From: an uncultured Clostridia bacterium
GTDB taxonomy: Bacteria > Bacillota > Clostridia > Oscillospirales > Acutalibacteraceae
Length of the DNA: 6,566 nucleotides
Direction: 5' to 3'
Assembly (NCBI GenBank): GCA_946006915.1
Contig: CAMFZK010000055.1
Span: 1 to 6,566 of the forward strand
Below are positions 1-6,317 of this stretch, piece by piece. Each line of letters opens with the position of its first letter. Within the stretch, counting starts at the first letter, position 1. The position numbers and the translations under genes were made by a program. The notes under the pieces were generated by a model. It saw nothing but the letters and a program-made list of their open reading frames with translations, did not search any database and was not told where the DNA came from.

Positions 1-614
1 ACATCATCTAAAGACGATACTCCGCCCGATGCGGTAATATTTAAACTGTATTTTTGCGACAATTCCGCATACAACTGTAGGTTAGTACCCCTCATAGCAC
101 CGTCTTTGCTGATATCGGTACAAATTACGGTCTTTACACCTACGCTTTGGATATTACAAAGAAAATCTTCAAGTTTTATTTGGGATTTTTCCACCCAACC
201 TTTAATGGCAATATATCCGTCCTTAACGTCAGCACCTACTGCAATTTTATCCCCGTATTTTGATACTGCCAAAGCTAAAAGTTCGGGGTTTTCCACCGCC
301 GCAGTACCTAAAATCACACGGTCTACACCTATTGAAATGTAGTTATTTACAGTTTCAATATCCCTAATACCGCCGCCTATTTCAGTAAAAAGGTTTGTGT
401 TTTTTACAATTCTTTCCACAACATCAATATTAGGTGTTGTGCCGGATTTTGCCCCCTCAAGGTCTACTAAATGAATAGCACAAGCACCCTTTAATTCAAA
501 ATCTTTTGCAACTGAAAGCGGATTTTCGGAATAAACCGTCATATTATTATAATCGCCCTTATAAAGCCGCACGGCTTTTTTATCATAAAGGTCTATTGCA
601 GGAAATATTATCAT
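1..614 (-). CDS. hisA: HisA, ProFAR isomerase (partial, 3' end off the window)
   Basis: Phosphoribosylformimino-5-aminoimidazole carboxamide ribotide isomerase, a cytosolic TIM-barrel enzyme that carries out the Amadori rearrangement in histidine synthesis and supplies PRFAR to HisF-HisH. I translated 204 complete codons from the ATG at 614, with no stop before the left edge; the family is about 240 residues, so roughly the last 35 are missing. Visible motifs are FPAIDLYDKKAVRL at the N-terminus with catalytic Asp8, the phosphate-binding EIGGGIRD (78-85), VGADVKDG (126-133) with catalytic Asp129, TDISKDGAMRGTN (166-178) and ASGGVSS (195-201). The tryptophan-pathway counterpart TrpF is less likely because of the two-fold-repeat HisA motifs and the operon context. 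The ATG overlaps the hisH stop by 4 nt (ATGA), and GAGGG at 621-625 is a ribosome binding site 6 nt upstream. hisF and hisI are expected to follow outside the window. Confidence 0.96.
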   Translation of the reverse strand, partial: MIIFPAIDLYDKKAVRLYKGDYNNMTVYSENPLSVAKDFELKGACAIHLVDLEGAKSGTTPNIDVVERIVKNTNLFTEIGGGIRDIETVNNYISIGVDRVILGTAAVENPELLALAVSKYGDKIAVGADVKDGYIAIKGWVEKSQIKLEDFLCNIQSVGVKTVICTDISKDGAMRGTNLQLYAELSQKYSLNITASGGVSSLDD

Positions 615-1225
615 TTTCTACCCTCACAAAATGCTTTTAAAATGGAAAGACCTACATTACCGCTCTTTTCGGGGTGAAATTGGCATCCCATTATGTTGTC
701 TTTTTGTACCATTGCCGTTAATTCTTTTCCGTATTCGCTTGTTGCTACAAGTGACTCTTGGCAGTTTTCAGCATAAAAAGAGTGAACAAAATATACGCAG
801 TCACCCTCGTTTATGTAGGAAAGCAAATGGCTTTTCTTTTTAAAAATAAGTTTGTTCCAACCGATATGCGGTATTTTTAAATCTGCGGGTAAACTGCCTT
901 CCATAGGCACAATTTCGCCCTTTAAAAGCCCCAAACCGTTGTGTTCGCCGTATTCGTAACTTTTTTGGAACAAAAGTTGCATACCAAGGCAAATTCCCAT
1001 AATGTCTTTGCCTTTGTTTGCCTCGTCTATAATAACCTTATCTAGTCCCGTTTTACTTAATTTTTCGGCAGCATCGCCAAACGCACCCACACCGGGAAGA
1101 ATTATTTTATCGGCTTTTTTTATTACCTCTTTGTCGCTTGTTACTATCGATTCTGCACCAATCATTTTAAGCGAACTGCAAAGCGAAAAAAGGTTTCCCA
1201 CGCCGTAGTCGATTATTGCTACCAT
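611..1225 (-). CDS. hisH: HisH, glutamine amidotransferase subunit of IGP synthase
   Basis: Glutaminase subunit of imidazole glycerol phosphate synthase. It hydrolyses glutamine and channels ammonia to HisF, which turns PRFAR into imidazole glycerol phosphate and AICAR. The 204-residue length is normal for the family. It is a class I (triad) amidotransferase: the oxyanion-strand region PGVGAFGDA (44-52), nucleophile Cys79 in GICLGMQLLF, IPHIGWN (118-124, typical of HisH), and the His184/Glu186 pair in CQFHPEKS are all present, so the glutaminase should be active. The start ATG shares one base with the hisB stop (TAATG), which fixes the start and suggests translational coupling. The stop overlaps the hisA start by 4 nt. 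Its partner hisF is not in the window. Confidence 0.97.
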   Translation of the reverse strand: MVAIIDYGVGNLFSLCSSLKMIGAESIVTSDKEVIKKADKIILPGVGAFGDAAEKLSKTGLDKVIIDEANKGKDIMGICLGMQLLFQKSYEYGEHNGLGLLKGEIVPMEGSLPADLKIPHIGWNKLIFKKKSHLLSYINEGDCVYFVHSFYAENCQESLVATSEYGKELTAMVQKDNIMGCQFHPEKSGNVGLSILKAFCEGRK

Positions 1226-1812
1226 TAAAGAACACCCTTTGTTGAAGGAATTTCGTCACAAAACTTACTGTCAATTGATACGGCTTTTCTTAAAGTCCTT
1301 GCAACCGATTTAAAAATACCTTCTATAATATGATGTGAATTTGTACCGTCAAGCAGTCTAATATGCAAAGCAATTCCCGCTTCCCTTACAAATCCCTGCC
1401 AAAATTCTTCGCAAAGTTCGGTATCAAAGTCACCTACTTTTTGTGCGGGAATATTAACCGAGTAACGAAGAACGCCTCTTCCCGAAATATCAGCCGCCGA
1501 AAGAATTAAACATTCGTCCATAGGCAAACAAGTGTCGGCATATCTTTCTATACCCTTTTTATCTGCCAAAGCAGATTTAAACGCCTTACCCAATGCTATT
1601 GCAATATCTTCGGTTGTGTGGTGGTAATCTACATAAGTGTCACCCTTGCAGTTTATATTTAGGTCAAATTTGGAGTGTTTTGAAAACAATGTAAGCATAT
1701 GGTCTAAAAATCCGCAACCGCTGTTTATTTCGGAATTTCCTTTTCCGTCCAAATTAAGGGATAGAAGAATTGCGGTTTCGGCGGTTTTTCTTGAAATTTC
1801 AGCGTTTCTCAT
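1225..1812 (-). CDS. hisB: HisB, imidazoleglycerol-phosphate dehydratase (monofunctional)
   Basis: Dehydrates imidazole glycerol phosphate to imidazole acetol phosphate; the family is a manganese-dependent 24-mer in the cytosol. At 195 residues it is the stand-alone dehydratase, without the N-terminal HAD histidinol-phosphate phosphatase found in the enterobacterial bifunctional HisB. The metal-binding motifs are clear: FLDHM (35-39), DYHHTTEDIAIALG (62-75, His64, His65, Glu68, Asp69), and SHHIIEGIFK (159-168, His160, His161, Glu164). The C-terminus IPSTKGVL is also typical of the family. The start ATG overlaps the hisC stop by 4 nt and is preceded by the best Shine-Dalgarno in the operon, AGAGGAG at 1821-1827, 8 nt upstream. 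The stop shares a base with the hisH start. Confidence 0.97.
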   Translation of the reverse strand: MRNAEISRKTAETAILLSLNLDGKGNSEINSGCGFLDHMLTLFSKHSKFDLNINCKGDTYVDYHHTTEDIAIALGKAFKSALADKKGIERYADTCLPMDECLILSAADISGRGVLRYSVNIPAQKVGDFDTELCEEFWQGFVREAGIALHIRLLDGTNSHHIIEGIFKSVARTLRKAVSIDSKFCDEIPSTKGVL

Positions 1813-2876
1813 ACATTCAGCTCCTCTTTAATTTCTTTGATCTTTTCTATTAAAATTTCCATTTGTTGCTTTGTGCCTATTGTAATTCGGTTATAATCTT
1901 TTATCCTTGTCTTTGTAAAATGCCTTACAAGGACACCTTTTTCTTTAAGTGCAAGATAAAGTTTTTCCCCGTCTAAACCGGCTGATTTTGCAAAAACAAA
2001 ATTTGCTTTTGAAGGAATAACCGTAAAACCCAATTTTTCCAACTCTGCCTTTGTCCATTCACGGTTCTGTATTATTGTTTTGCAGTTTTCGGTGTAGTAA
2101 TTTTGCTCTTCCAAAGCGGCAATTCCCGCTTTTGCCGTCAACCGATTTATGTTGTAAGGATTGGTTGAATACCTAATTGTATTTATATCTTTAATAAGTG
2201 CGGGATTGGCAATACCGAACCCGAGCCGAACCCCCGCCATTGAACGTGATTTTGAAAAAGTGCCTGTTACAAAAAGGTTAGGATATTTTTTCACTAAATT
2301 TACGGCACTCTCCCCGCCGAAATCAATGTATGCCTCGTCCACTATTACTACATTGTCGGGGTTTGATTTCACTATTTTTTCAATATCGCAAAGGGGTACA
2401 TACTTACCTGTCGGTGCGTTAGGGTTAGCTATTATCACCGTTTTATTTACGCCTATATAATCATCTATATTAACCGAAAAATCTGCCGAAAGCGGAATTT
2501 CGGTATATGGAATATGGTTAATTTCGGCAAACACGGGGTAAAAACCGTATGTAATATCGGGAAAAACCAAAGGACTCTTCTCATCGGCAAACGCCAAAAA
2601 TGCAAAGTTTAAAGTTTCGTCCGAACCGTTGTTCATAACAATCCATTCGGGTTCTATATTATAAACTTTTGCCATTTGCTCACGCAAAGCGGTACATTCG
2701 GGGTCGGAATACAACTGAAGTTTCCCCACTTCCCCAGATACCGCCTTTAAAACCCCGCCAGACGGCGGAAAAGGTGATTCGTTTGTGTTAAGTTTTATGT
2801 ACTGCTTGTCCTGCGGTTGTTCACCGGGGGTATACGGCACTAAATTTGAAAGGCGGTTTGTGAAGTATTTACTCAT
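1809..2876 (-). CDS. hisC: HisC, histidinol-phosphate aminotransferase
   Basis: PLP-dependent fold-type I aminotransferase that moves the amino group from glutamate to imidazole acetol phosphate, giving histidinol phosphate. Starting at the ATG at 2876 the protein has 355 residues, normal for HisC. Motifs include KLNTNESPFPPS (28-39), NNGSDETLN (82-90), NPNAPTG (151-157), VDEAYIDF (179-186, with the PLP-pyridine Asp) and TFSKSRSMAGVRLGFG with Schiff-base Lys209. An in-frame start at 2936 would add 20 residues that match no HisC N-terminus and lie wholly inside hisD. The 2876 start has TTAGG at 2887-2891, 10 nt upstream, so I prefer it. The gene overlaps the end of hisD by 8 nt and hisB by 4 nt. 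Aromatic aminotransferases share this fold; the operon position settles the assignment. Confidence 0.96.
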   Translation of the reverse strand: MSKYFTNRLSNLVPYTPGEQPQDKQYIKLNTNESPFPPSGGVLKAVSGEVGKLQLYSDPECTALREQMAKVYNIEPEWIVMNNGSDETLNFAFLAFADEKSPLVFPDITYGFYPVFAEINHIPYTEIPLSADFSVNIDDYIGVNKTVIIANPNAPTGKYVPLCDIEKIVKSNPDNVVIVDEAYIDFGGESAVNLVKKYPNLFVTGTFSKSRSMAGVRLGFGIANPALIKDINTIRYSTNPYNINRLTAKAGIAALEEQNYYTENCKTIIQNREWTKAELEKLGFTVIPSKANFVFAKSAGLDGEKLYLALKEKGVLVRHFTKTRIKDYNRITIGTKQQMEILIEKIKEIKEELNV

Positions 2877-4152
2877 CTTTTTCGAACCTAACGGTTGCAC
2901 TTCTACCGTGGGCTTCCAAGCCCTCCTTATTTGCAAAATATGCTATTTTTTCGGCAACTTTTTCTAAAGCCGATGCCGAATAATAGGTGTATTGAGTCTT
3001 TTTCACAAAGTCATCCACCGAAAGGGGTGAAGAAAACCTTGCCGTACCGCTTGTAGGTAAAGTGTGGTTAGGACCTGCAAAATAGTCACCCAATGCTTCG
3101 GGACAGTTTTTGCCCAAAAATACCGAGCCGGCGTGTTTAATTTTATCAAGATAATCAAATGGATTATCAACACAAAGTTCCAAGTGTTCGGGCGCTATTT
3201 CGTTGGCAATATCAATCGCCTTTAAAATATCGTTTTCACTAACAATTATTTTACCGTTATTATCAATAGATGCCCTTGCAATTTCGGCTCTTTGCAATTT
3301 CGGTATCTGCTTTTCAAGAGATTCTGAAACTTTCAAAGCAAAATCCATACTGTCGGTAACCAAAACGGCACTTGCGTTTTTGTCGTGTTCTGCTTGGGAA
3401 AGCAAATCGGCGGCAATAATATCGGGATTGTTGGTATTATCTGCCACTACTAAAATCTCACTCGGTCCTGCTATCATATCAATAGACACTCTGCCGAAAA
3501 CCTGCTTTTTTGCCTCGGCAACAAAAGCGTTACCCGGACCTACTATTTTATCCACTTTGGGTATGGTTTCGGTTCCGTAAGCCAAAGCGGCAACGGCTTG
3601 CGCACCGCCCACTTTGTAAATTTTATCTACCCCTGCAATTTTTGCGGCGGTAAGAATTACGGGGTTTATTTTGCCGTCCGCTTTAGGGGGCGAAACCATT
3701 ACAATTTGCTCGCAACCCGCTATTTTTGCGGGAATAGCGTCCATAAGCACGGTAGAGGGGTAAGCGGCAGTACCGCCGGGAACATAAAGTCCCGCCTTTT
3801 CTATCGGTATAACCTTTTGACCTATAACCACACCGTCTTTATCATTTATTATAAAACTGTTGCGTTTTTGTTTTTGGTGGAATGTTTTAATATTTTCGGC
3901 GGCCTCTTTTAAAATTTCTATAAACTCTTTGTCAACACTTGCGAATGCCTCTTCGATTTCTTCACCCGAAACCTCTAAACTTTGTAATTCCGCTTTATCG
4001 AACTTTAAACAGTATTCATAAAGCGCCTTATCGCCGTTTTGTTTTACATTTTCAATAATTTCGCTTACTATTCCCTCAACATTTGCGGAAATATTTTCTC
4101 TTGCAAAAATTTCCTTGTTTGAAACTTCGCCGTATTTGTAAATTTTAATCAT
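2869..4152 (-). CDS. hisD: HisD, histidinol dehydrogenase
   Basis: Zinc- and NAD-dependent enzyme that carries out the last two oxidations, from L-histidinol through histidinal to L-histidine. From the ATG at 4152 it has 427 residues, the usual length. Family residues are in place: AGLYVPGGTAAYPSTVLM (120-137), GPGNAFVAEAKK (205-216), AGPSEILVVAD (228-238), Gln253 and His256 in LLSQAEHD, the general-base pair Glu322/His323 in APEHLEL, Asp356 in EALGDYFAGPNHTLPT, and His415 in GLEAHGRSA. Gln253, His256, Asp356 and His415 match the known zinc ligands. An in-frame TTG at 4161 would add three residues; I chose the ATG because an AGG at 4162-4164 sits 9 nt upstream of it but abuts the TTG. It overlaps hisG by 8 nt and hisC by 8 nt. 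Confidence 0.97.
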   Translation of the reverse strand: MIKIYKYGEVSNKEIFARENISANVEGIVSEIIENVKQNGDKALYEYCLKFDKAELQSLEVSGEEIEEAFASVDKEFIEILKEAAENIKTFHQKQKRNSFIINDKDGVVIGQKVIPIEKAGLYVPGGTAAYPSTVLMDAIPAKIAGCEQIVMVSPPKADGKINPVILTAAKIAGVDKIYKVGGAQAVAALAYGTETIPKVDKIVGPGNAFVAEAKKQVFGRVSIDMIAGPSEILVVADNTNNPDIIAADLLSQAEHDKNASAVLVTDSMDFALKVSESLEKQIPKLQRAEIARASIDNNGKIIVSENDILKAIDIANEIAPEHLELCVDNPFDYLDKIKHAGSVFLGKNCPEALGDYFAGPNHTLPTSGTARFSSPLSVDDFVKKTQYTYYSASALEKVAEKIAYFANKEGLEAHGRSATVRFEKDE

Positions 4153-4774
4153 TGTTTTCAACCTGTTCTTTCATTGCACTGACAATTTTTTCAATTTCCT
4201 CACCCTTAAATTTAAAAGACGCTTTGTTTGAAATAAGTCTTGCACTTATGGGGAGAATTGTGGTTTTAACCTCTAAATTGTTTTCTTTTAATGTACTGCC
4301 TGTTTCAACAATATCCACAATAACGTCCGAAAGACCTAAAATAGGGGCTAATTCGATAGAGCCGTTAAGTTTAATAATATCAATATCTCTGCCTATTTTT
4401 GAATAGTAATCCGAAGCGATTTTAGTAAACTTTGTGGCAACCTTTAAAACCTTTACGTATTCGTCACGGAACTCTTTTTTAGCGGCAACACACATTTTGC
4501 ATTTGCCCATATCCAAATCCAAAAGTTCGTAAACATTAGGACTGTATTCAAGCAAAATATCCTTTCCCGCAACTCCTATATCGGCAGCGCCCCTTTCAAC
4601 ATAAATCGAAACATCCGACGGTTTAACCCAAAAATATCTTATTCCTTTATTTTGGTTTTCAAAAATAAGTTTTCGGTTGGTTTCTTTAATGGAAGGACAT
4701 TCATAACCCGCTTTTTCAAACATTGAATATACTTTTTCGCCAAGTCTTCCCTTTGGCAGTGCTATGTTTAACAT
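4145..4774 (-). CDS. hisG: HisG, ATP phosphoribosyltransferase catalytic subunit (short form)
   Basis: Catalyses the first committed step: ATP plus PRPP gives N1-(5-phosphoribosyl)-ATP. At 209 residues it is the short form (HisGS), which lacks the C-terminal ACT-like histidine-binding domain of the roughly 290-300-residue long form. It is therefore expected to need HisZ, encoded just upstream, for activity and for feedback inhibition by histidine. Visible motifs are IALPKGRL (4-11), ADIGVAGKD (64-72), VATKF (112-116), NGSIELAP (137-144) and the PRPP-binding loop DIVETGSTLKEN (154-165). The start follows the hisZ stop by 4 nt, with AAGGA at 4783-4787 lying 8 nt upstream of the ATG. The 3' end overlaps hisD by 8 nt. 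Confidence 0.97.
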   Translation of the reverse strand: MLNIALPKGRLGEKVYSMFEKAGYECPSIKETNRKLIFENQNKGIRYFWVKPSDVSIYVERGAADIGVAGKDILLEYSPNVYELLDLDMGKCKMCVAAKKEFRDEYVKVLKVATKFTKIASDYYSKIGRDIDIIKLNGSIELAPILGLSDVIVDIVETGSTLKENNLEVKTTILPISARLISNKASFKFKGEEIEKIVSAMKEQVENND

Positions 4775-4778
4775 TATT

Positions 4779-5867
4779 TCAGTCCTTCTTTCTTAAATCT
4801 ATTATGTTTTTGTACCTTAATTTTTCGGGTACACTTTTTTGCGCACTTACCGAAAGACCGCTTGCAATAAGTTTGCTAACTTGCGAAGATATTTTTACTA
4901 AATCGGTATGCTCGTCGTAAAGCAGTAAATAATCAACGTCGAATTTATCGTTTTCTCGGTATAAATCTTCTATTCGGTCAAGATAAATTGCAAAACCCAC
5001 CGCACCGGAGGTCCTGTTCATCTTCTTCATCATATTGTCATACTGTCCGCCGGCAAGAACACCGCAGCAAACACCGTCAACAAAGCCCCTGTAAACAAAG
5101 CCGTTATAGTAATTCATATCGTTTACAACCGAAAAATCGAACCTGATTTTATCCGAAAATAGCGAATTTTCAAGCATTTCGGAAAGAATTGCCATTCTCT
5201 CAAGTTCGGGTAACGTGAAAATTTCATTAAGTTTTGAAATAACGTTTTTCCGCTCGCCGTAAACCGAAATTAAACTTGAAATTTTAGTATAATCGGCGTC
5301 ATTTACCGAATATTCCTCACATACACGTTTTAAATCGTGGGTATTTTTTTCGGAAATGCAGTAAATCACCTTTGAAACAAATTGAGGGTCTTCACAAACC
5401 GATTTTATAACCGAACTTACTAAATCAAGATTAGAAATTTCAATGCAAAAATTATTCGAAAGATTTGACAAACTTTCGGCGGCTAATGATATTACTTCGT
5501 AAATATCGTATATGTCAATATCACCTATACATTCAAGTCCCGTTTGCATTATTTCCTTAAAACGGTGGGTACTTTCCGAAACACGGTAAACATTTTCGTT
5601 GTAAAAAACCTTTTGTTTAACCCCTTTAGTATCCTCCCCGTTTTTTATAATCGAAAGGGTAACGTCGGGCTTTAGTGCCATAAGTTTTCCGTTAGTATCG
5701 TTAAAGGTTATAACCCTGTCACTTACCAAAAAATCCTTGTTGCGGATATACAGTTCATATTCTTCAAACTTGCCCATTTCATAGGGTAAATAACCGTATT
5801 TTTTATATAAAGAACGAAGTTTATAAGCACTTCTTTCTTCAAAATTCATTAGGGTTTCGTCTATCAT
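4779..5867 (-). CDS. hisZ: HisZ, ATP phosphoribosyltransferase regulatory subunit
   Basis: Catalytically inactive paralogue of histidyl-tRNA synthetase that assembles with short HisG in a hetero-octamer, stimulating it and carrying the histidine-feedback site. The 362-residue protein shows the class II synthetase core: LKPDVTLSI (65-73), the motif-2-like region FYNENVYR (88-95) and QTGLECIGD (108-116), NYYNGFVYRGF (252-262), and the motif-3-like GGQYDNM (273-279) with GAVGFAIYLDRI (288-299). Only about 55 residues follow motif 3, so a full anticodon-binding domain as in HisS is absent. That shortness, together with the adjacent hisG, argues for HisZ rather than a tRNA synthetase. The start overlaps the upstream regulator's stop by 4 nt (ATGA), with GAGGA at 5874-5878 as ribosome binding site. 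Confidence 0.95.
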   Translation of the reverse strand: MIDETLMNFEERSAYKLRSLYKKYGYLPYEMGKFEEYELYIRNKDFLVSDRVITFNDTNGKLMALKPDVTLSIIKNGEDTKGVKQKVFYNENVYRVSESTHRFKEIMQTGLECIGDIDIYDIYEVISLAAESLSNLSNNFCIEISNLDLVSSVIKSVCEDPQFVSKVIYCISEKNTHDLKRVCEEYSVNDADYTKISSLISVYGERKNVISKLNEIFTLPELERMAILSEMLENSLFSDKIRFDFSVVNDMNYYNGFVYRGFVDGVCCGVLAGGQYDNMMKKMNRTSGAVGFAIYLDRIEDLYRENDKFDVDYLLLYDEHTDLVKISSQVSKLIASGLSVSAQKSVPEKLRYKNIIDLRKKD

Positions 5868-6157
5868 TTTCGGTCCTCGCCTAATTTTTCTATTATCTTT
5901 TTATATCCGCCCGTACCGTATTCGTAGCATTTGGAAACACGGCTTATCGTGGCGGTGCTGGCACCCGTTTCCTGACTGATAACATTGTAACTTGTTTTCT
6001 TTGCCAAAAGCAATGCAACCGCAAGACGTTGCGAAATATCAAGCACTTCCTTTATAGTGCAAACATCGTCCAAAAATTCGTAACATTCCTCTTTTGTTTG
6101 CAAAGATAATAATGCCTCACACAATTTATCGGTTGACTCGTTATGCCAATTTGCCAT
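5864..6157 (-). CDS. hisR: TrpR-like regulator of the YerC/YecD (HisR) family
   Basis: A small 97-residue DNA-binding protein of the TrpR superfamily, YerC/YecD branch; members next to histidine genes in Firmicutes are known as HisR, a predicted histidine-responsive repressor. The C-terminal half carries the helix-turn-helix: SQRLAVALLLAKKTSYNVIS (42-61), then QETGASTATISRVSK (62-76) and the family-typical YEYGTGGYKKI (78-88). By eye, Arg44 and Arg73 fall where E. coli TrpR has Arg54 and Arg84, the residues that hold the tryptophan co-repressor, so an amino-acid ligand is plausible. That the ligand is histidine is inferred from context. It is the first gene after the promoter, with AAGGTGGAG at 6163-6171 as Shine-Dalgarno 5 nt from the ATG, and it is coupled to hisZ by a 4-nt overlap, so it should control its own synthesis. 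The symbol rests on family plus neighbourhood. Confidence 0.88.
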   Translation of the reverse strand: MANWHNESTDKLCEALLSLQTKEECYEFLDDVCTIKEVLDISQRLAVALLLAKKTSYNVISQETGASTATISRVSKCYEYGTGGYKKIIEKLGEDRK

Positions 6158-6162
6158 TTTTG

Positions 6163-6171
6163 CTCCACCTT
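6163..6171 (-). promoter_or_regulatory. Ribosome binding site of the first operon gene
   Basis: On the minus strand the sequence reads AAGGTGGAG, a close match to the anti-Shine-Dalgarno complement, 5 nt before the ATG at 6157. It supports that start for the TrpR-like gene. Confidence 0.8.
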
Positions 6172-6184
6172 ATCACTTTAGTTT

Positions 6185-6198
6185 GCTAATGCAATAGC
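6185..6198. promoter_or_regulatory. Candidate operator palindrome in the his leader
   Basis: The minus strand reads GCTATTGCATTAGC, a 14-bp palindrome with six of seven base pairs matching (only the T/T pair fails). It lies about 2-15 nt downstream of the inferred transcription start, where a bound repressor would block initiation or clearance. An RNA hairpin here would have only a 4-bp stem, so a DNA operator is the better reading. Binding by the TrpR-like protein encoded next door is inference; I cannot compare it with the published HisR motif from memory. Confidence 0.45.
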
Positions 6199-6206
6199 GT
6201 AGTTAG

Positions 6207-6235
6207 AGTATACCACAACAACAAAACTTTGTCAA
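6207..6235 (-). promoter_or_regulatory. Sigma-A promoter of the histidine operon
   Basis: On the minus strand there is a perfect -35 box TTGACA (6230-6235), a 17-nt spacer, and a -10 box TATACT (6207-6212) differing from consensus at one base. The inferred start is near 6199-6200, giving a leader of about 42 nt before the TrpR-like gene. Such a strong promoter suggests that control works by repression. It lies downstream of the spoVAC terminator, so the his operon is a separate transcription unit. No second promoter of this quality was noticed between the his genes. Confidence 0.9.
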
Positions 6236-6237
6236 TA

Positions 6238-6262
6238 TAGATTTTAGACATTAGACGGTAGA
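6238..6262. repeat. Four TAGA tetramers at exact 7-bp spacing
   Basis: On the plus strand TAGA occurs at 6238, 6245, 6252 and 6259, a strict 7-bp period (TCTA on the operon strand). The bases between copies are not conserved. The array ends 2 bp from the -35 box, in the position of an activator site, upstream repressor site or UP element. First and last copies are 21 bp apart, about two helical turns. Function is unknown and chance cannot be ruled out. Confidence 0.5.
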
Positions 6263-6277
6263 TACTATACCTATTAT

Positions 6278-6310
6278 AAAAACAGAGAGTTCTTTTTGAA
6301 CCCTCTGTTT
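6278..6310 (-). terminator. Intrinsic terminator after spoVAC
   Basis: Transcribed on the minus strand, the arms 6298-6310 and 6280-6292 form a 13-bp stem with a single G-U pair (6288/6302), closing a 5-nt AAAAA loop. A run of five U residues (6278-6282, partly within the stem) follows, then a U-rich stretch. It begins 8 nt after the spoVAC stop. On the plus strand there is no T-run after the stem, so it acts in one direction only. It separates the sporulation unit from the his promoter. Confidence 0.92.
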
Positions 6311-6317
6311 CTTGGTA

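Noticed and set aside
106..342. Plus-strand open frame opposite hisA
   Set aside because: The minus strand here encodes a continuous HisA with all catalytic motifs; the plus frame has no family resemblance or ribosome binding site of note.
2161..2460. Plus-strand 99-residue open frame opposite hisC
   Set aside because: Antisense to the conserved NPNAPTG-to-lysine region of HisC, so its apparent hydrophobicity is a by-product of the opposite strand.
2755..2768. GC-rich hairpin (CCGCC/GGCGG) followed by a short T-run inside hisC, as a possible internal terminator
   Set aside because: The stem is only 5 bp, the run is four T after two G, and the bases encode the family-typical PPSGG stretch, so coding constraint explains it.
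2877..2936. Longer HisC N-terminus starting at 2936
   Set aside because: The extra 20 residues lie entirely within hisD's conserved C-terminal region and do not resemble a HisC start; the ATG at 2876 has a usable upstream AGG and gives the normal length.
3203..3912. Two plus-strand open frames (3203-3580 and 3598-3912) opposite hisD
   Set aside because: They lie wholly antisense to a fully conserved hisD, show no recognisable domains, and have skewed composition as expected for the reverse frame of a real gene. Shadows.
4779..5867. Histidyl-tRNA synthetase instead of HisZ
   Set aside because: The protein is short, lacks a full C-terminal anticodon-binding domain, and lies directly upstream of a short-form hisG, which requires HisZ.
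6158..6277. His T-box riboswitch or leader-peptide attenuator upstream of the operon
   Set aside because: The promoter leaves a leader of about 42 nt with no stable terminator hairpin and no run of histidine codons.
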